Below are positions 10,550 to 21,755 of a stretch of DNA of 64,000 bases, piece after piece. The position numbers and the translations under genes were made by a program. Location: positions 537,001-601,000 of the forward strand of contig CALZFC010000081.1 in assembly GCA_945643635.1 (NCBI GenBank), written 5' to 3'. Numbering within the stretch: position 1 is the first letter of the stretch; every line of letters begins with the position of its first letter. The notes beneath the pieces were generated by a model. It worked only from the letters and a program-made list of their open reading frames with translations. It was not told where the DNA came from and made no database searches. This DNA is from Allodiplogaster sudhausi (Eukaryota; Nematoda; Chromadorea; Rhabditida; Diplogasteridae).

Positions 10550-13500
10550 CTGAATTCAGTCAATCATTCGAGGAAAACTTGCAACACAAGGAAGTCTAAC
10601 CTGTTGAGACGAAAAGGAGTCTGGAAGTTCATCGGAAGTGGAATCGAGGCTTGCTGAAAACGAAATAGAAATCATTAGGAAAATTGAATGGCCCAAATGA
10701 AGATAGAAAGAGAAGAGGAGGGAGCAACCGCTGGAGCAACTCTCGCGAGGCACGCAAGGGGCGTCTCGATGATTGCGGGCGCGGACATAGCCAGAGAGAC
10801 AGTGACAACCAGGACGGCAGTCAGGGGCACAGAGAGGGGGAGAAGGGCCCCCGCAGTACTCGGGGCACGATGAGACACACGAAGACCACTCCGAGTGGCT
10901 CGAATGACACGTGCAGTGGTGGCCAGAAGAGAAAGCACAACACAACTGGAAAGAGAGTAGGGAGCAAGAGGAGAAGGAAGAGTAGTCACCTGTTCACCCA
11001 AGCAGTCTTCGTCGGATGAGCAAAGTTTTCCATTGGAGTCAGTCATTTCTGGAGGGCAAACTGCTATCGCTCAATGCAGACAACTTTGATATTTGTACAT
11101 TTATCTTCTTTCGAAAGACAATTAACAAGAAAAATACAAAATGACCAACTGGCTTCCGTTTCGAATGCAACTTTAGCAGCTGAAGCGAGAAGAACTGAGG
11201 AAGTAGAAGAGCTGGTAGAAGGGAATGGAGTGGAAGATGAACTGTCAGAGGCTGTGAAGGGGGAGGACAACTGCTTTTCTTCGCTTTCCTTCTTCATTTC
11301 TGCTTCGCATTCATCGATTGGAATGCACTGCGAATTTCGCCAGTTTGTCGAATTCGCGAAGACAAATCCTGGGTTGAGAAAATTTTGGATTCGAAATAAA
11401 ATTTTATAAAAAGGAATACCATTTCTACAGAAGCACCCAGATTGGCACGGCGCACAACTCTTGGGAGAACGGTTGTCACAGCCAACTGGACAAGAGGAAC
11501 CACAGCGGAGGTACTCCTTGAAGCAATGGAGTAATACAGAAACGCTTATTTATGTGTTCTGATATATACAAGCACTTCAAACAAAGTATTAATATTCTTT
11601 ACGAAACCTTTCGTGGATCTTGACACTGCGCGCATTCAGAAGGAAGAACACAACGCGAGTTGGGGTCAGCTGAGTCTTGAAGAACATATGGAAGACGGCA
11701 GACACAGCCGGAGAGACATTCCCCACTCAGACAACCAACACCAGACAGATTGCTACAGGAACGGGCACATCTTAGAGTAGAAAAGTTGAGGTGGAGAGAG
11801 ACAGAGAAAGATGGAGAGAATCAGAGAGCACAAACTGACGGGTGGGCACCGCACTGCGTCCACTCCTTACGTGGATCAGAGCAGGAAGAGTGAGTGGAGA
11901 GAGAAGAGGAAGGACATTCCGAGGGGAGGACACAACGAGAGTCAAGAAGCATGTAGGGAGAACGACAGAAGCAGCCAGACACGCAGGAGACGGAGGAACA
12001 CGAAGGGACGGGCGAAGAGCAGGAGGCTGAGGAACGGTTGGAAGGGGGAGCAAGGCACGACAAGAACAAACTGAATACGCTCTTTCTTACGTGCACAGGC
12101 TGAGCCGCAGGAGAGAAAGTTCTTCAGCGGATCAAGGCATTTCTGGACTTGGGCGGCAAGCGGCAAAGGAGATGGAGAGACGAGAGAGTGTGTAGAAGAA
12201 GGGAGGAGCAGAGAAGGCAGAGGAGGGAAGAGAGAGGGCGGAGAGAGCGTGGGAGGAAGAGAGGGAAGCACAGGAGGCGGCCGAGAGAAAGACGGACACT
12301 CTGATGGCAGAATGCATCTGAAGCAGGCTCTCTTCAGCACAACCACAGGAATGGAGAGTCTTGCCTTGAGTGAAGGGGATCGTCGCCGTCTTCCAGGACG
12401 AAAGGAATACGACAGAAACAACCAGTCACGCATCTCTCCACGCATCTGATCAAGCATACTATCATTTATACACAAAGAGAATTTAGTATAAAGAAAAATA
12501 GAGAGAGAGCTAGAGAGAGAGAGTGGGAGAGAGCAGGGGAAAGAGTGGGAGAGAGAGAACGGGTGAGAGAGCGGGAGAGAGAGAGAGAGTTGGAGAGAGG
12601 GAGAGAGCGGGAGAGAGAGAGAGCGGGAGAGAGAGCGGGAGAGAGAGAGTGGGAGAGAGGGAGAGAGCGGGAGAGAGTGGGAGAGAGGGAGAGAGCGGGA
12701 GAGAGAGAGAGGGAGCAGGAGGGAGAGTATGAAAGAGATAGCCTTGGTGCAGTGCGCGTCTGGCACGAGATTGGACAGGCAGAGCCGCATGGAAGATAGT
12801 GCCTTCGATCATCGTTGCAGTGGGAAGAGGGGTCGAAGGAGGAGCAGAACTCGCGGGGGATGCACTCCGAGGAAAGGGGAGAGGACGAATCTCGGCGGAC
12901 GAAGCCTGGCAAAGTCATTCATTCCTCGTTCATTCATTGTAAAGGCTCCATAGAATTGTTTATTTATTAAAAAAAAAATTTGCAACCCATATAAATAAGT
13001 GCTTAAACAGCTCTCGGTGGAGTTTCAGAATGAGAAACGGAGAAAGTGATCAAATTAGTATTGAAAGGAGACAGATAGAGAGAGAGAGAGAGAGCGAGGG
13101 AGAGCGAGGGAGAGAGAGAGAGAGGGAGAGAGAGAAGTAGAGAGAGGGAGAGAGAAAGATCATTCGGCCACAAAAGGAAGAATGGTGAGACAGGTGTGTT
13201 GCATCTGGCAATGTAATGAGCGCCAGGGAAATGCGGCAATTTCGCGTAGGATTTGGACGGAGAAAGAAGAGGGTGATTTAGAGTGAAAGATGGTCGTGGA
13301 ACCTGGTCGACAGTGGCAGCCTGGACGGCAGGCAGAGACCGGGCAGGGGAGGGCAGAGAAGTCGGAGCAGGAGGGTTGGCATCCACTCGCACACGACACC
13401 CACTGCTCGTTCTGCGAGCACGGAGTGGAGAACGGAAGCGAATCGGCTGAAGACAAAGGACTCTCTGCCCGTCACACTCATTATCTCCTGTCATTTCACT

Positions 13501-14980
13501 ACATACGTGGAATTAGCGGAAGGATACTTTTTAATTTAATTTTTTTATCGATTGTCCTTCTTTAGACAAACAAAATCGAAAAAAAATTCAATCGAATTGC
13601 GTAGTGCATGATTTTTTTAACCAGTTTTAAAGCATAAAGCGATTGTTATAAGTGCAGAAAGAAAGCGTAAAATAGGCAAATGATGTTAGTAGCCAACAGA
13701 AGGTGACGGTGAGAGTGGCCGGATGAATGGGCTCTTCACAACTTCCTCTGTCGTCTTTCTCTCCTCGTCTGCAGCATTTCTGCACCCCGGGGCAGTCTGC
13801 ATCGCAGGAACAAGAGACATCTTTGGCATCTTTGAGAGGGAGAGAGGGACAGTTGCCCCTCTTCGACGAGCAGGAGGGAGAGAGCCGTGCGAGTTGTTGC
13901 AGGAGGGAGTCTGGCTGGAGAGGCTTCTTCCTTCTCCTCGGAGAGGAAGAGCAGTCAGTCGAGGGAGTGGCTGGCGACAGCCGAGTCCGTCTGCCCCAAG
14001 CATCCACGCAGAAACACTTGTCAGAGCCAACCAGACACTGCAGAGACCGGTACGAAGCTCCCGAGGGGTCGCACTGGGGGAGATGCACTCCCAGCACGTC
14101 GTTTGTAGGCAACGACGATAGAACTTCCAGTCGGCGCAAAAAACATTCTAGGAAATGTCGAGATTTCTTTAAAGAACACTCAAACATGAAGAAGAATGCC
14201 GTGATAGAGATGAATGAGTATAGAGAAAGAGCAGATGAGACCTAGACAGCAAAGAGAGTGAGAGAGAGAAAGTGCAGAAGAGACCTAGACAGCAAAGGCC
14301 ACCGACGCATCCGTGGCCTTTCGCACACTCCGCGTGGTGGGAGCAGTTCCCTGCGGAAGGGTGGCCGTCTGGGCATCCACGACTTTTCCTCTTCGCTTCT
14401 TTAGTCCCACTCAGATTCGTTGCATTCCTTGTCTCCGTTGCCAAGATAAGAGAGCCTGTCGCTAAATGGTTCGACTAAATCTCAAGGAAAGGATTCGCAA
14501 GAGTGGCAGCCGACAGTTATTCGGCTTCTGTCTTCTTATGCGTAGCTTTAACTGTTAGAGCATTGAAGGAAGCCTGTTATATAGCATTTAGTAGAGCGAA
14601 GCTAAAATGAGTGAGAGGGGACAGACGAGGGAAGGCCGGGGCCAGGACGGGAGAGAAGTCGGCAGAGTTCGGACAGCAGAAACCCGCCACGCAGCTCTCG
14701 CCAGCGATGCAATCCATCTATACACGTGGTATTAAACACTGTAGTGAAGAGAGAAGAAGGGAAACCTGCGAAGTGCAGGCATAGTAAGAGTAACGTCCAT
14801 CTCCACAGCTTCGGCAGACTCCAGCCTTCTCACAGTCTCCTGTCACAAGGATACAAGACTTTCTTAATGTACAAAGTAAAATGAATTTGAAGTGTGCATA
14901 CTAAGAGAAGAGGAGTGTTGACTTGATGGAGAAAGAACTGCGAAAAGAAAGAGGAGAGCAGAGAGCAGCTGGCTTTTCAT
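9916..14980 (-). CDS. Secreted multidomain protein: Cys-rich, thyroglobulin-1, WAP, six TIL, SOD-like
   Basis: ATG at 14980 opens a signal peptide (MKSQLLSALLFLFAVLS). Exons in order: 14980-14902, 14839-14766, 14717-about 14620, about 14440-14285, 14147-13698, 13446-13303, 12905-12743, 12446-12365, 12317-12091, 12026-11840, 11770-11608, 11516-11420, 11368-11150, 11048-10990, 10945-10729, 10653-10601, 10549-10429, 10383-10170, 10018-9916. Domains: two EB/WAP-like Cys clusters; thyroglobulin type-1 (QCDPSG, KCFCVD); WAP (CSCDADCPG, KCC); TIL 1-5; a WAP-like piece; TIL 6 (CVSSCPEYC, CRPGCHC); a SOD_Cu-like domain. TIL and WAP modules are typical protease inhibitors, so an extracellular inhibitor or matrix role is likely. 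Phases agree except for one extra T at about 12420. The WAP-to-TIL junction uses a weak donor, so two adjacent genes remain possible. Confidence 0.7.
10019..10169 (-). other. GC-AG intron in the SOD-like domain
   Basis: Donor CCG|GCTAGC, acceptor TTTCAG. The join IIGR|SVAVYD restores the SOD strand in phase 2; no GT is available nearby. Confidence 0.75.
12318..12364 (-). other. GC-AG intron at the end of TIL 2
   Basis: 47 bp, donor CAAG|GCAAGA, acceptor GCTTCAG. It joins DPLHS to CILPSEC, the normal end of a TIL domain. Confidence 0.65.
12447..12742 (-). other. GC-AG intron inside TIL 2
   Basis: Donor CCAAG|GCTATC, acceptor GATCAG. The join gives cysteine spacing C-x3-C-x3-C-x7-C-x3-C-x3-, identical to TIL 6. 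A GT alternative would drop one cysteine. The intron is filled by a GA tract (12485-12720). Confidence 0.7.
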
Positions 14981-15597
14981 CTGAAGAACAGTCAATTGCA
15001 AACCTAGATGTCCTTTAATGAAGAAGAGGTCGAGAGAGGGAGACTTGCAGACTGCTTACCAGCAAGGAAGGCGGGACTGACTCAGCCTGCCGGCCAAGGT
15101 CATTGCTTTCATTCTCTGCTAGAGAGGGATCGCTTAGCCGGTCATTCACTCTCTCTTCCCTCTTAATCACCCTTCTCTCCCCTCTACAACTACTTCTTAC
15201 CTCCATTATTTTCACGTATTTTAGATGCAGATTAAGATCTTCATAGAAGTCCGTTTATTTTGTGTTTATGTCTCCGCCCTTCTTTATCTAGAGGGTGACA
15301 GGGACATGAAGGTTTTCGAAGTCCAAGTCATACTTCCCTTGTTACAAGAAGAGAACTTTGTACAGAAACTATTAACACTAAAATTATCAAAAATGCCACA
15401 AATCTTTTAAATTTATTACAGCTACATTGTGAATGAGTTCGCTTACAATCAATTAGTTTATCGTATTCTATTCGTTTAAGAACAGCATGCAATCAAAATC
15501 TAGCGAAAGAATGAGAATCGTTGATGTGCTGGAAACGGCAGGAGCAACAGAAAAGGAGCAATCGATGAAATTGTCAAACAAACTAAAGCTGAACGTG
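14981..15597. other. Intergenic region between two minus-strand genes
   Basis: Upstream of the TIL/SOD-like gene and downstream of the Ser/Thr-rich exon. No supported gene; the promoter of the TIL/SOD-like gene should lie at 14981-15230. Confidence 0.6.
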
Positions 15598-17094
15598 CTA
15601 GTTAATAATATGAACAGTCTTGGAAAGATCGCAGATAATTCCCCAGATAGGGGCTGAGCCCTTGAGGTGGCAGGCATCTACGCCGTCAATGATGTGGGGA
15701 ATCTCCTCTGTCTCCATGGTCTCCAAACTATCGAAATCAGTTGTTGTTCGAAAAGGGAAAGGCGAAGGAGAAGGAAGAGGAGTCGAAGAAGGAGAGACCA
15801 TGGAATTCGAAGAGAGCGAAGAAGACGCAGAGAAGTCATCAGTTATCTCGAGGGGAGTCGAGTCACGGGAGACAGAATATGTTGCAGTCAAGAGAAGAGT
15901 CGTCGAAGGCTCTGCAGTTGGCAGAGAAGAAGGAGAGAGAGAAGTAGAGAGAGTCGACAGGGTACTGTCAGGGAAAGTTGTGACTGTTGCAAGCGGGGTC
16001 TTCCAGGTGGGGAAGGGAGAGGAGAAGTCAGGGAGTGAGGGAGAGCGTGGTGTAGGAGAGAAGGAAGAAGGCGAGGAGAACACAGAAGAGGGAGAAGTGA
16101 CAGGCAGAGGAGAGAGGGAGGGCGAGGGAGTGAATGGAATAGCTGTAATTGCTACGGTCGTCGACATCGTCTGCAGTGTTGGCAAAGGAGTGAGAGTGGG
16201 GAGAGTGACTGGAACTGTTGGAAGAGGCGGGAACGGGCTCACACTCGACAATCGTTCGGTAGACTCTGTGGTTGAGGATTGTTCAGTCTCGGTTGTTGTG
16301 GTCATCTGAGGTGGGGAGATGGTATGGAGAGTGCTGTCTGGAGACATTGTGTATTCCTGAATGTCTTCTGAGACTGTGAAAGGGGATGAGGAGGTAGTCG
16401 AAGAGGCCGGCAACTCTCCGTCTGTTGGAAGCGTCCTCACGAACTCGGTCGGCTGCTGTGATGTGAGAAGGGAAAGAGTGCTGAGAGGAAATGAAGTTAC
16501 CACTTCAGGAGAAGTAGGAGAGACAGTGACCAGAGGGAGAGAGGAAGACAGTGACAGAGGGGTCACAGTGGACAACGAGTCCACCCAAGGAGTGCTTACT
16601 GGAGTCTGTGACGATTGGGAGGAGAAGCTGGACGACGACGGAAAGCGCGATGACGAAGAAAACCCAGTTGAAGAAGAAGAAGTGGAAATGGAAGATGAAT
16701 AGGAAGATGAAGATGAGGAGGATGACGAAGGTTTTCGTGTAGAGGAAGAGGGGGACAAAGATGAAGGGAAAGCTCCTTCCGTTGACTGAGAAGGGAAGGA
16801 AGAAGAAATCGTTGATATTTCTCTTGTTGCAGTGGGAGACGAGAAGGAGTAGGAAGACGAAGAAAGAGAAGTAGCGGGAGGGGAGATCGTGCCAGGCGAG
16901 GTGAAGATGGTGTAAGGAGAAGACGCCCTCGAAGAAGAGGAGGAGAGAGAGGAGAAGGAGGAAGTAGAAGAAGGGGCGGAAGTGGTGTCTCCCTGCCACA
17001 GCAGAGGTTGCAGTCCAGCAGTGTTCGTCAGCATGCGGCATGACCTGGTCGGTCTTCCCGTGTTCACCGTCACTGCTACCGACACTGAGGAACC
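15598..17094 (-). CDS. Ser/Thr/Pro-rich C-terminal exon of a large extracellular protein
   Basis: A single 1497-bp exon of 498 codons plus stop. Its first residues (GSSVSVAVTVNTGRP) finish a cadherin-like strand; then come about 430 residues dominated by Ser, Thr and Pro, the composition of a heavily O-glycosylated mucin-like stalk, and a short end (ACHLKGSAPIWGIICDLSK) before TAG. There is no transmembrane segment, so the product is probably secreted or held by other contacts. The upstream exon joins in phase 0. Confidence 0.75.
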   Translation of the reverse strand, partial: GSSVSVAVTVNTGRPTRSCRMLTNTAGLQPLLWQGDTTSAPSSTSSFSSLSSSSSRASSPYTIFTSPGTISPPATSLSSSSYSFSSPTATREISTISSSFPSQSTEGAFPSSLSPSSSTRKPSSSSSSSSSYSSSISTSSSSTGFSSSSRFPSSSSFSSQSSQTPVSTPWVDSLSTVTPLSLSSSLPLVTVSPTSPEVVTSFPLSTLSLLTSQQPTEFVRTLPTDGELPASSTTSSSPFTVSEDIQEYTMSPDSTLHTISPPQMTTTTETEQSSTTESTERLSSVSPFPPLPTVPVTLPTLTPLPTLQTMSTTVAITAIPFTPSPSLSPLPVTSPSSVFSSPSSFSPTPRSPSLPDFSSPFPTWKTPLATVTTFPDSTLSTLSTSLSPSSLPTAEPSTTLLLTATYSVSRDSTPLEITDDFSASSSLSSNSMVSPSSTPLPSPSPFPFRTTTDFDSLETMETEEIPHIIDGVDACHLKGSAPIWGIICDLSKTVHIIN

Positions 17095-17154
17095 CTGGAA
17101 ATAATTATCTTAGAATTAGTATAATTTTTTTTCTTGACTGCCAGATTCGCCTAC

Positions 17155-17648
17155 CTGAGGATCCGTAGCAACAACTGTCAGACAACTTTCTTCACCACGG
17201 CGTAGATTCGAAGCAAGAACAATCTCGCCTTAAATTGATTATGCGTCACAAATCTTTATCACAAGGATTAGTTACTGATTGTGGTAAGTACATATGTCCT
17301 CTTGTACATACAAATGTATATACATATATCCGATTAAAACCTGTCTGTGGTTTAATCATCCATTGCGAGTCATTGTTAGGTGAAAAAAGAGCATATGTGA
17401 GGTGAGAGTCGGCTGGAGAAGTCGCCACGATCTGGCCCACCACAGCTCCAGGCACTGGCCACGCCTCCGGAAGGATCTGCAGCTAAGAGATCTTCCCTTG
17501 GACTCTGCCGTGTTCTCACTTGAATGCGGTAATTCTCCTGCGGGAAGAAGGGCCGAAGGAAGTCGGCCGGGTTGGCGAGAAGGAGCTCGTAACTAATTTC
17601 TCCGTTCCGAGGAGTTGCGTCTGCGTCCACGAAGGACAGAAAACGTTT
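17155..17648 (-). CDS. Cadherin-like repeat exons of the large extracellular gene
   Basis: Exons 17648-17520, 17476-17341 and 17228-17155 join in phases 0, 0 and 1 and then to the Ser/Thr-rich exon. Visible cadherin features: VDADATPRNGEISY, VGQIVATSPADSHLTYALF, KPQTGEIVLASNLRRGEES and LTVVATDPQ, i.e. the DxDxxxNGxIxY and TGxIxL patterns. The canonical DRE and DxNDN calcium motifs are degenerate, so calcium binding is doubtful. Confidence 0.75.
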
Positions 17649-17699
17649 CTGACGAGGGAAGAGTGGGATTGAAAAGGGAAGAGTCAAGAGTATAGTTGA

Positions 17700-19700
17700 A
17701 AGAGAAGCTGATGAAATCTTGCATAAGAGTGACCTCTCCCTTCTCTTCAATCCATCGCCCGCCAACAACTCCTCGGCTTCCAGTCACGGATGTTCCGATC
17801 GGAGATCCCACCTGCACGTTCCGGGTTCTTTGTTCTTGAAAGAGAGAAGGGAATGGACCTCTCTGATTCGAAGAAGTCTGTAATTGGCAGGCATCTGCGA
17901 GGGCAGTTCCACTCTTGCGATGTATGACCCAGTCATGTCAGCTGCCTCGACATTACGGAACACGGCCACCACGCGGAGATATGACTTCCCTTCGCTCCTC
18001 TTCTCTTCGCTCCGACTCTCACAATTACTTTAGGATTACAGTGTGTCCCGACTTTCCCTTTTTAACTAGATATGTACATACATACATTCATATATGTACA
18101 TACATATGTATGTACATACATACAATTATGAGACCTGCAATAATTGTAGATTGATGGCATTGGAAAGCCGGGAGTCCTCAAAGTAGAAGAAGTAGCGAGG
18201 TAGTTGTTGGCCATGGGGAGACACCAATAGACCTGTATTCCATGCTATTCCATGCTCATTTTAGTAATTCATATTACAACCAGGTCCTGTGAGTGATTCT
18301 GCTATGCAAGAGAAGGAACAAAGTCACGGTGGGAGCTTCCAAAATATACGTTGACTAATTGACGATGCATACCTTGAGGACTCGCAGCGTGAACGGAAAA
18401 CGTGGACGATTCTTCTGGAGACAGAAGGCGACCGTTTTGAGAAAGCGTCAGGGAGAAAGATGACAGTCCTTCCTATGAATAAAAAACTACAATCTTCACT
18501 GATTGTTCTCTTCGTTTAGGCTGACTCCTGGGCCAGTGGAGATGTTGGCGGAGAGAAGGAGAGAACTGCCAGAGGAAACATGACGGAGTGGCTCTCTCCA
18601 GCCAGGGAAGACTTCATTCGCGAGACGGAGAGAGGAGAAGCTGAGAGGCCGTGGCCGCCCTCGCTCATCCACCACCGCCCCCTCCACGCCCTCGATCCGC
18701 AGAGCATCCAGTGTCCGATATCTCCAATCAAAGACAATATCTAGAAGTCAATCATTTCATATCTTCTATCAATTCTGTCCAATCGATACCCGCTGTTCAT
18801 GATGGCCGTGAGCAGATCGAAGGAAACACTCTGAGCTTTTGGATCTCGGATGAAGTTGAAAAGACGAAGAGAGGGACGAGGACGAATTACAATTTGTTGA
18901 GATCGGAGACGCATAACGGAATAACGAGAGCGAACAGCAAACGACAACACTACAAGAGCCTAGAAAAACGACGCAGCTTTATTTGTACCAGAGGCAACAT
19001 TGAGAAACCAAACACCACCTGATATCTCGCAAAGGCAGTGAGCCTTGGTTGTGGGACAAGCTGAACATTCCATTTGGCATGGAAAGATGACTGAGGAGGA
19101 AGAGCCGCTTCTCCAGAGAGAGAACGGATTCCCGTGTAGGTCAGAGGACCCATTCGAAAACTCATTGGAATCTTGAAAAAGTATCTTTTCACAAACTGAC
19201 CACAGCAAAGTTCATGAATGATTTAAAAAATACCTGGAGAGGATCATCGCGAACCAAATCGAGTGTCAGCTGTATTTTGTCGAGAGGGAAATCACTCTAA
19301 AATCCGAAGCAACTTGTAATTGTTTATATACATATGTATATGTATGTATGTAACTGGATAGAAGAAAAGACAGAAATGAGTTGAAAGAGACCCGAATATT
19401 TCGAACGTCGACGATAACTTGAAGAGGGTCATTTTCATCAAGAAGCGAAGGCAGAATCCGGACGAAAGCCTCAGCGCACTCCTCGTGGTCTTCATCCCCA
19501 GCCGAAGAGAGAACGCGACTGGCGTATTCGTGGAGGAGAGAGAAGGGGTCAGCCGATCCTTGCTGAGAAAGTCTTCTCATTCAATAATATTTCCAACTCT
19601 CTTCATTCTCTTCTCTCCAACTCTTTTCACTGATTAGATGTATCACCTGTCTGCTGAGGGATTTGAGACGATCCGCAGCAACAACTAATTGCTTGGCATC
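17700..19700 (-). CDS. Further beta-sandwich exons of the large extracellular gene
   Basis: Open, phase-consistent-looking stretches with good splice signals: VGSPIGTSVTGSRGVVGG (about 17820-17720), VVAVFRNVEAADMTGSY (about 17985-17885), SDFPLDKIQLTLDLVRDD (about 19290-19235), FKIPMSFRMGPLTYTG (about 19180-19025), LRIEGVEGAVVDERG (about 18740-18530) and FVRILPSLLDENDPLQVI (about 19560-19400). They suggest Ig, cadherin or macroglobulin-type folds. Exact exon ends were not worked out for all of them. Confidence 0.5.
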
Positions 19701-21530
19701 AGCAAAGTGAATAGCCTCCCCAGGAGCAGACTCAAAGGCATCAATGCGGCCAGACGACCACAGGGACACCGTCTCATTCCAACGAGTTAGGACAGCAGAC
19801 ATGTTGCTAACTAGAGAGAGAGAGAGAGAGAAAGGTTGCGAGAGATTGAGAGAGAGAAGGAGAGAGAGGAAGTAAGAGGGGCAGAAGGGAGCGACATAAA
19901 AGGTAAAGAGAGAGAGAGAGAACAGAGAAATTGGGAGAGTCCAAATGAAGCCTGACGTACAGATACGGAGCAGCTTGCTTGCTTCGTCTTCAGTGATGAA
20001 GGCACCCTTCGAGGAGGAATCAGCGATGGCTTCGATGAAGGAATCCACCCAATTCTCTTCTCTGATCAGCGCGATCTCCTCGAATGGAACCACAGCCTGC
20101 AACTCACTTTCTTCTTCATTGATAGCTCATTCCTTCTCTGAATTACACGGAATCCTCGCTCAGATCATTCTCAGAAACGAAGATGAAAGACAGCACCTCT
20201 AATTTGGGTGTCCTGATTTTTGGTCAAATGATTGTTGGTCAAATGATGTTTGGTCAAATTTTTTTCACAAATAAGTGATTTTTGGTCAAATGTTCCAAAT
20301 ATCGCAAATAGGTGTTTTTTGGTCAAATTTTACAATTTGAGCAATAAAATCAAATAAATATGTGGATCCTGCCAACCCACGTGGACTTGAAGTAATCATT
20401 GAATGCAGTAATGGCGCCGAGTGGAGCTGATGTTTCCTCCAATTCGTCCGAACAATATTCAAATGAATTCTCCACTTTGCTCTCCGGCACAAGAGGCAGT
20501 GCCATACAGTTCCGGAGGGCGACTTGTGCGTCCCCGCCAGCCTTTACCGCAAATTTGATGCATATTTATAGGAGGTCCGAGGCGAATACATAGTGTCTCG
20601 TTTTTTTCGCTTTACTTGGTCAGGTTGAGCTAGAAACGTCGATTGCAAGTGGCAGAGCTACGCCGTGGCCGACGGGGCCATTGAACACCTGCGCTTGAAT
20701 CGCATGCATATGGAGCGCGCAAACAACATTGCCCGGGTTTTTCTTAACACGTTGGCTCATACCCCAATTTTCTAGAGCAGAGAGAGAGGCTAGTAGAAGA
20801 ACCCCACTTCGTGGTAGGAGTTTTCCCTTATGGTCACCTTCAAACCTGCACCTATTTGCGATATTTGGAACATTTGACCAAAAATCACTTATTTGTGAAA
20901 AAAATGTGACCAAAAATCATTTGACCAACAATCATTTGACCAAAAATCACTTGACCAACAATCATGTGACCAAAAATCATTTGACCAACAATCATTTGAC
21001 CAATAATCATTTGACCAACAATCAAAAAAAAATTTGACCAAAAATCACTTGACCAAAAATCATTTGACCAAAAATCATGGAGCCAAGACAGCACCTCTAA
21101 TTTGATGAAGAAATCACTAAAAAGTGTAGCGAGTCCAATGGACTGTAGATCGAGAGCGCGGAGTACAGGAAGGACATTCAACAACGGAGACGAAGGATTC
21201 AGCTAAATTAGATACAATTGGCTTGCTTCATGGACGCATGCAACACTTGCCTGATTAAGAATGTTAGCGGGGGAAGAAATCTCCCCTTGAGAAGTGGCTG
21301 CTGGCTTTGTTTGACTTAGAGGGCATGTACTTTCGAGTGATGAGATGCATCTGAAGAAGGGAATTGACAAGGAAATAGGAGTCAGAAAGAAGGAGATAAG
21401 AACAGAGAATAAGAGGGAATGAGGGGGGGGGTAGAGGGACGGGGAACTGTGCTTACAAGACTGCCTCGTGCACTTGGTGGAGATGAACAGAGACTCGTTG
21501 GCAGTCGGCGAGCAGAGAGAGGAAGAGAGC
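19600..21530 (-). CDS. Helical region of the large extracellular gene, interrupted by a DNA element
   Basis: Exons with helix-rich readings: NILNQASVACVHEASQ (about 21270-21220), LLNVLPVLRALDLQSIG (21200-21085, broken by the insertion), its continuation FIFVSENDLSEDS (20186 to about 20148), VVPFEEIALIREENW (about 20105-19965) and MSAVLTRWNETVSLW (about 19803-19650). No family was recognised; a GAIN/REJ-like helical subdomain is a possibility only. The coding sequence is contiguous only if the element at 20187-21104 is removed. Confidence 0.55.
20187..21104 (-). mobile_element. Mutator-like element inserted in a coding exon, with 20-bp direct repeats
   Basis: A perfect 20-bp direct repeat (AAGACAGCACCTCTAATTTG) lies at 20187-20206 and 21085-21104. 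Between them are 878 bp whose ends are inverted: the left end and the reverse complement of the right end both read TGATTTTTGGTCAAATGATT after a few variable bases, continuing for more than 100 bp. The right arm is expanded by tandem copies of a roughly 15-bp unit (TTTTTGGTCAAATGA). Internally, about 20340-20550 on the minus strand reads as the C-terminal part of a MULE transposase (CMALPLVPE then AFNDYFKSTWVGR). It is too short to be autonomous. A 20-bp target duplication is longer than is usual for MULEs. Confidence 0.8.
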
Positions 21531-21539
21531 AAGGATCTA

Positions 21540-21601
21540 CAAGTCTCTTTTGCTTTTTCTCTCGCGCCCCCTCTCTCTCATTCTCCCTCGCTCTCTTTCC
21601 A

Positions 21602-21633
<32 letters not shown>

Positions 21634-21755
21634 GCTCTCGCTCTCTCTCTCACTCACTCTCTCTCTCACTCACTCTCTCTCTCACATTCTCTCTCGCCCT
21701 CTCTCTCTCTCACTCTCTCTCTCTCTCACATTCTCTCTCTCTCTCTCCTGAACTT
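21540..21755. repeat. (CT)n-rich tract on the plus strand
   Basis: Pyrimidine-rich on the plus strand although the surrounding exons read on the minus strand; one of the exceptions to the usual orientation in this window. Confidence 0.9.
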
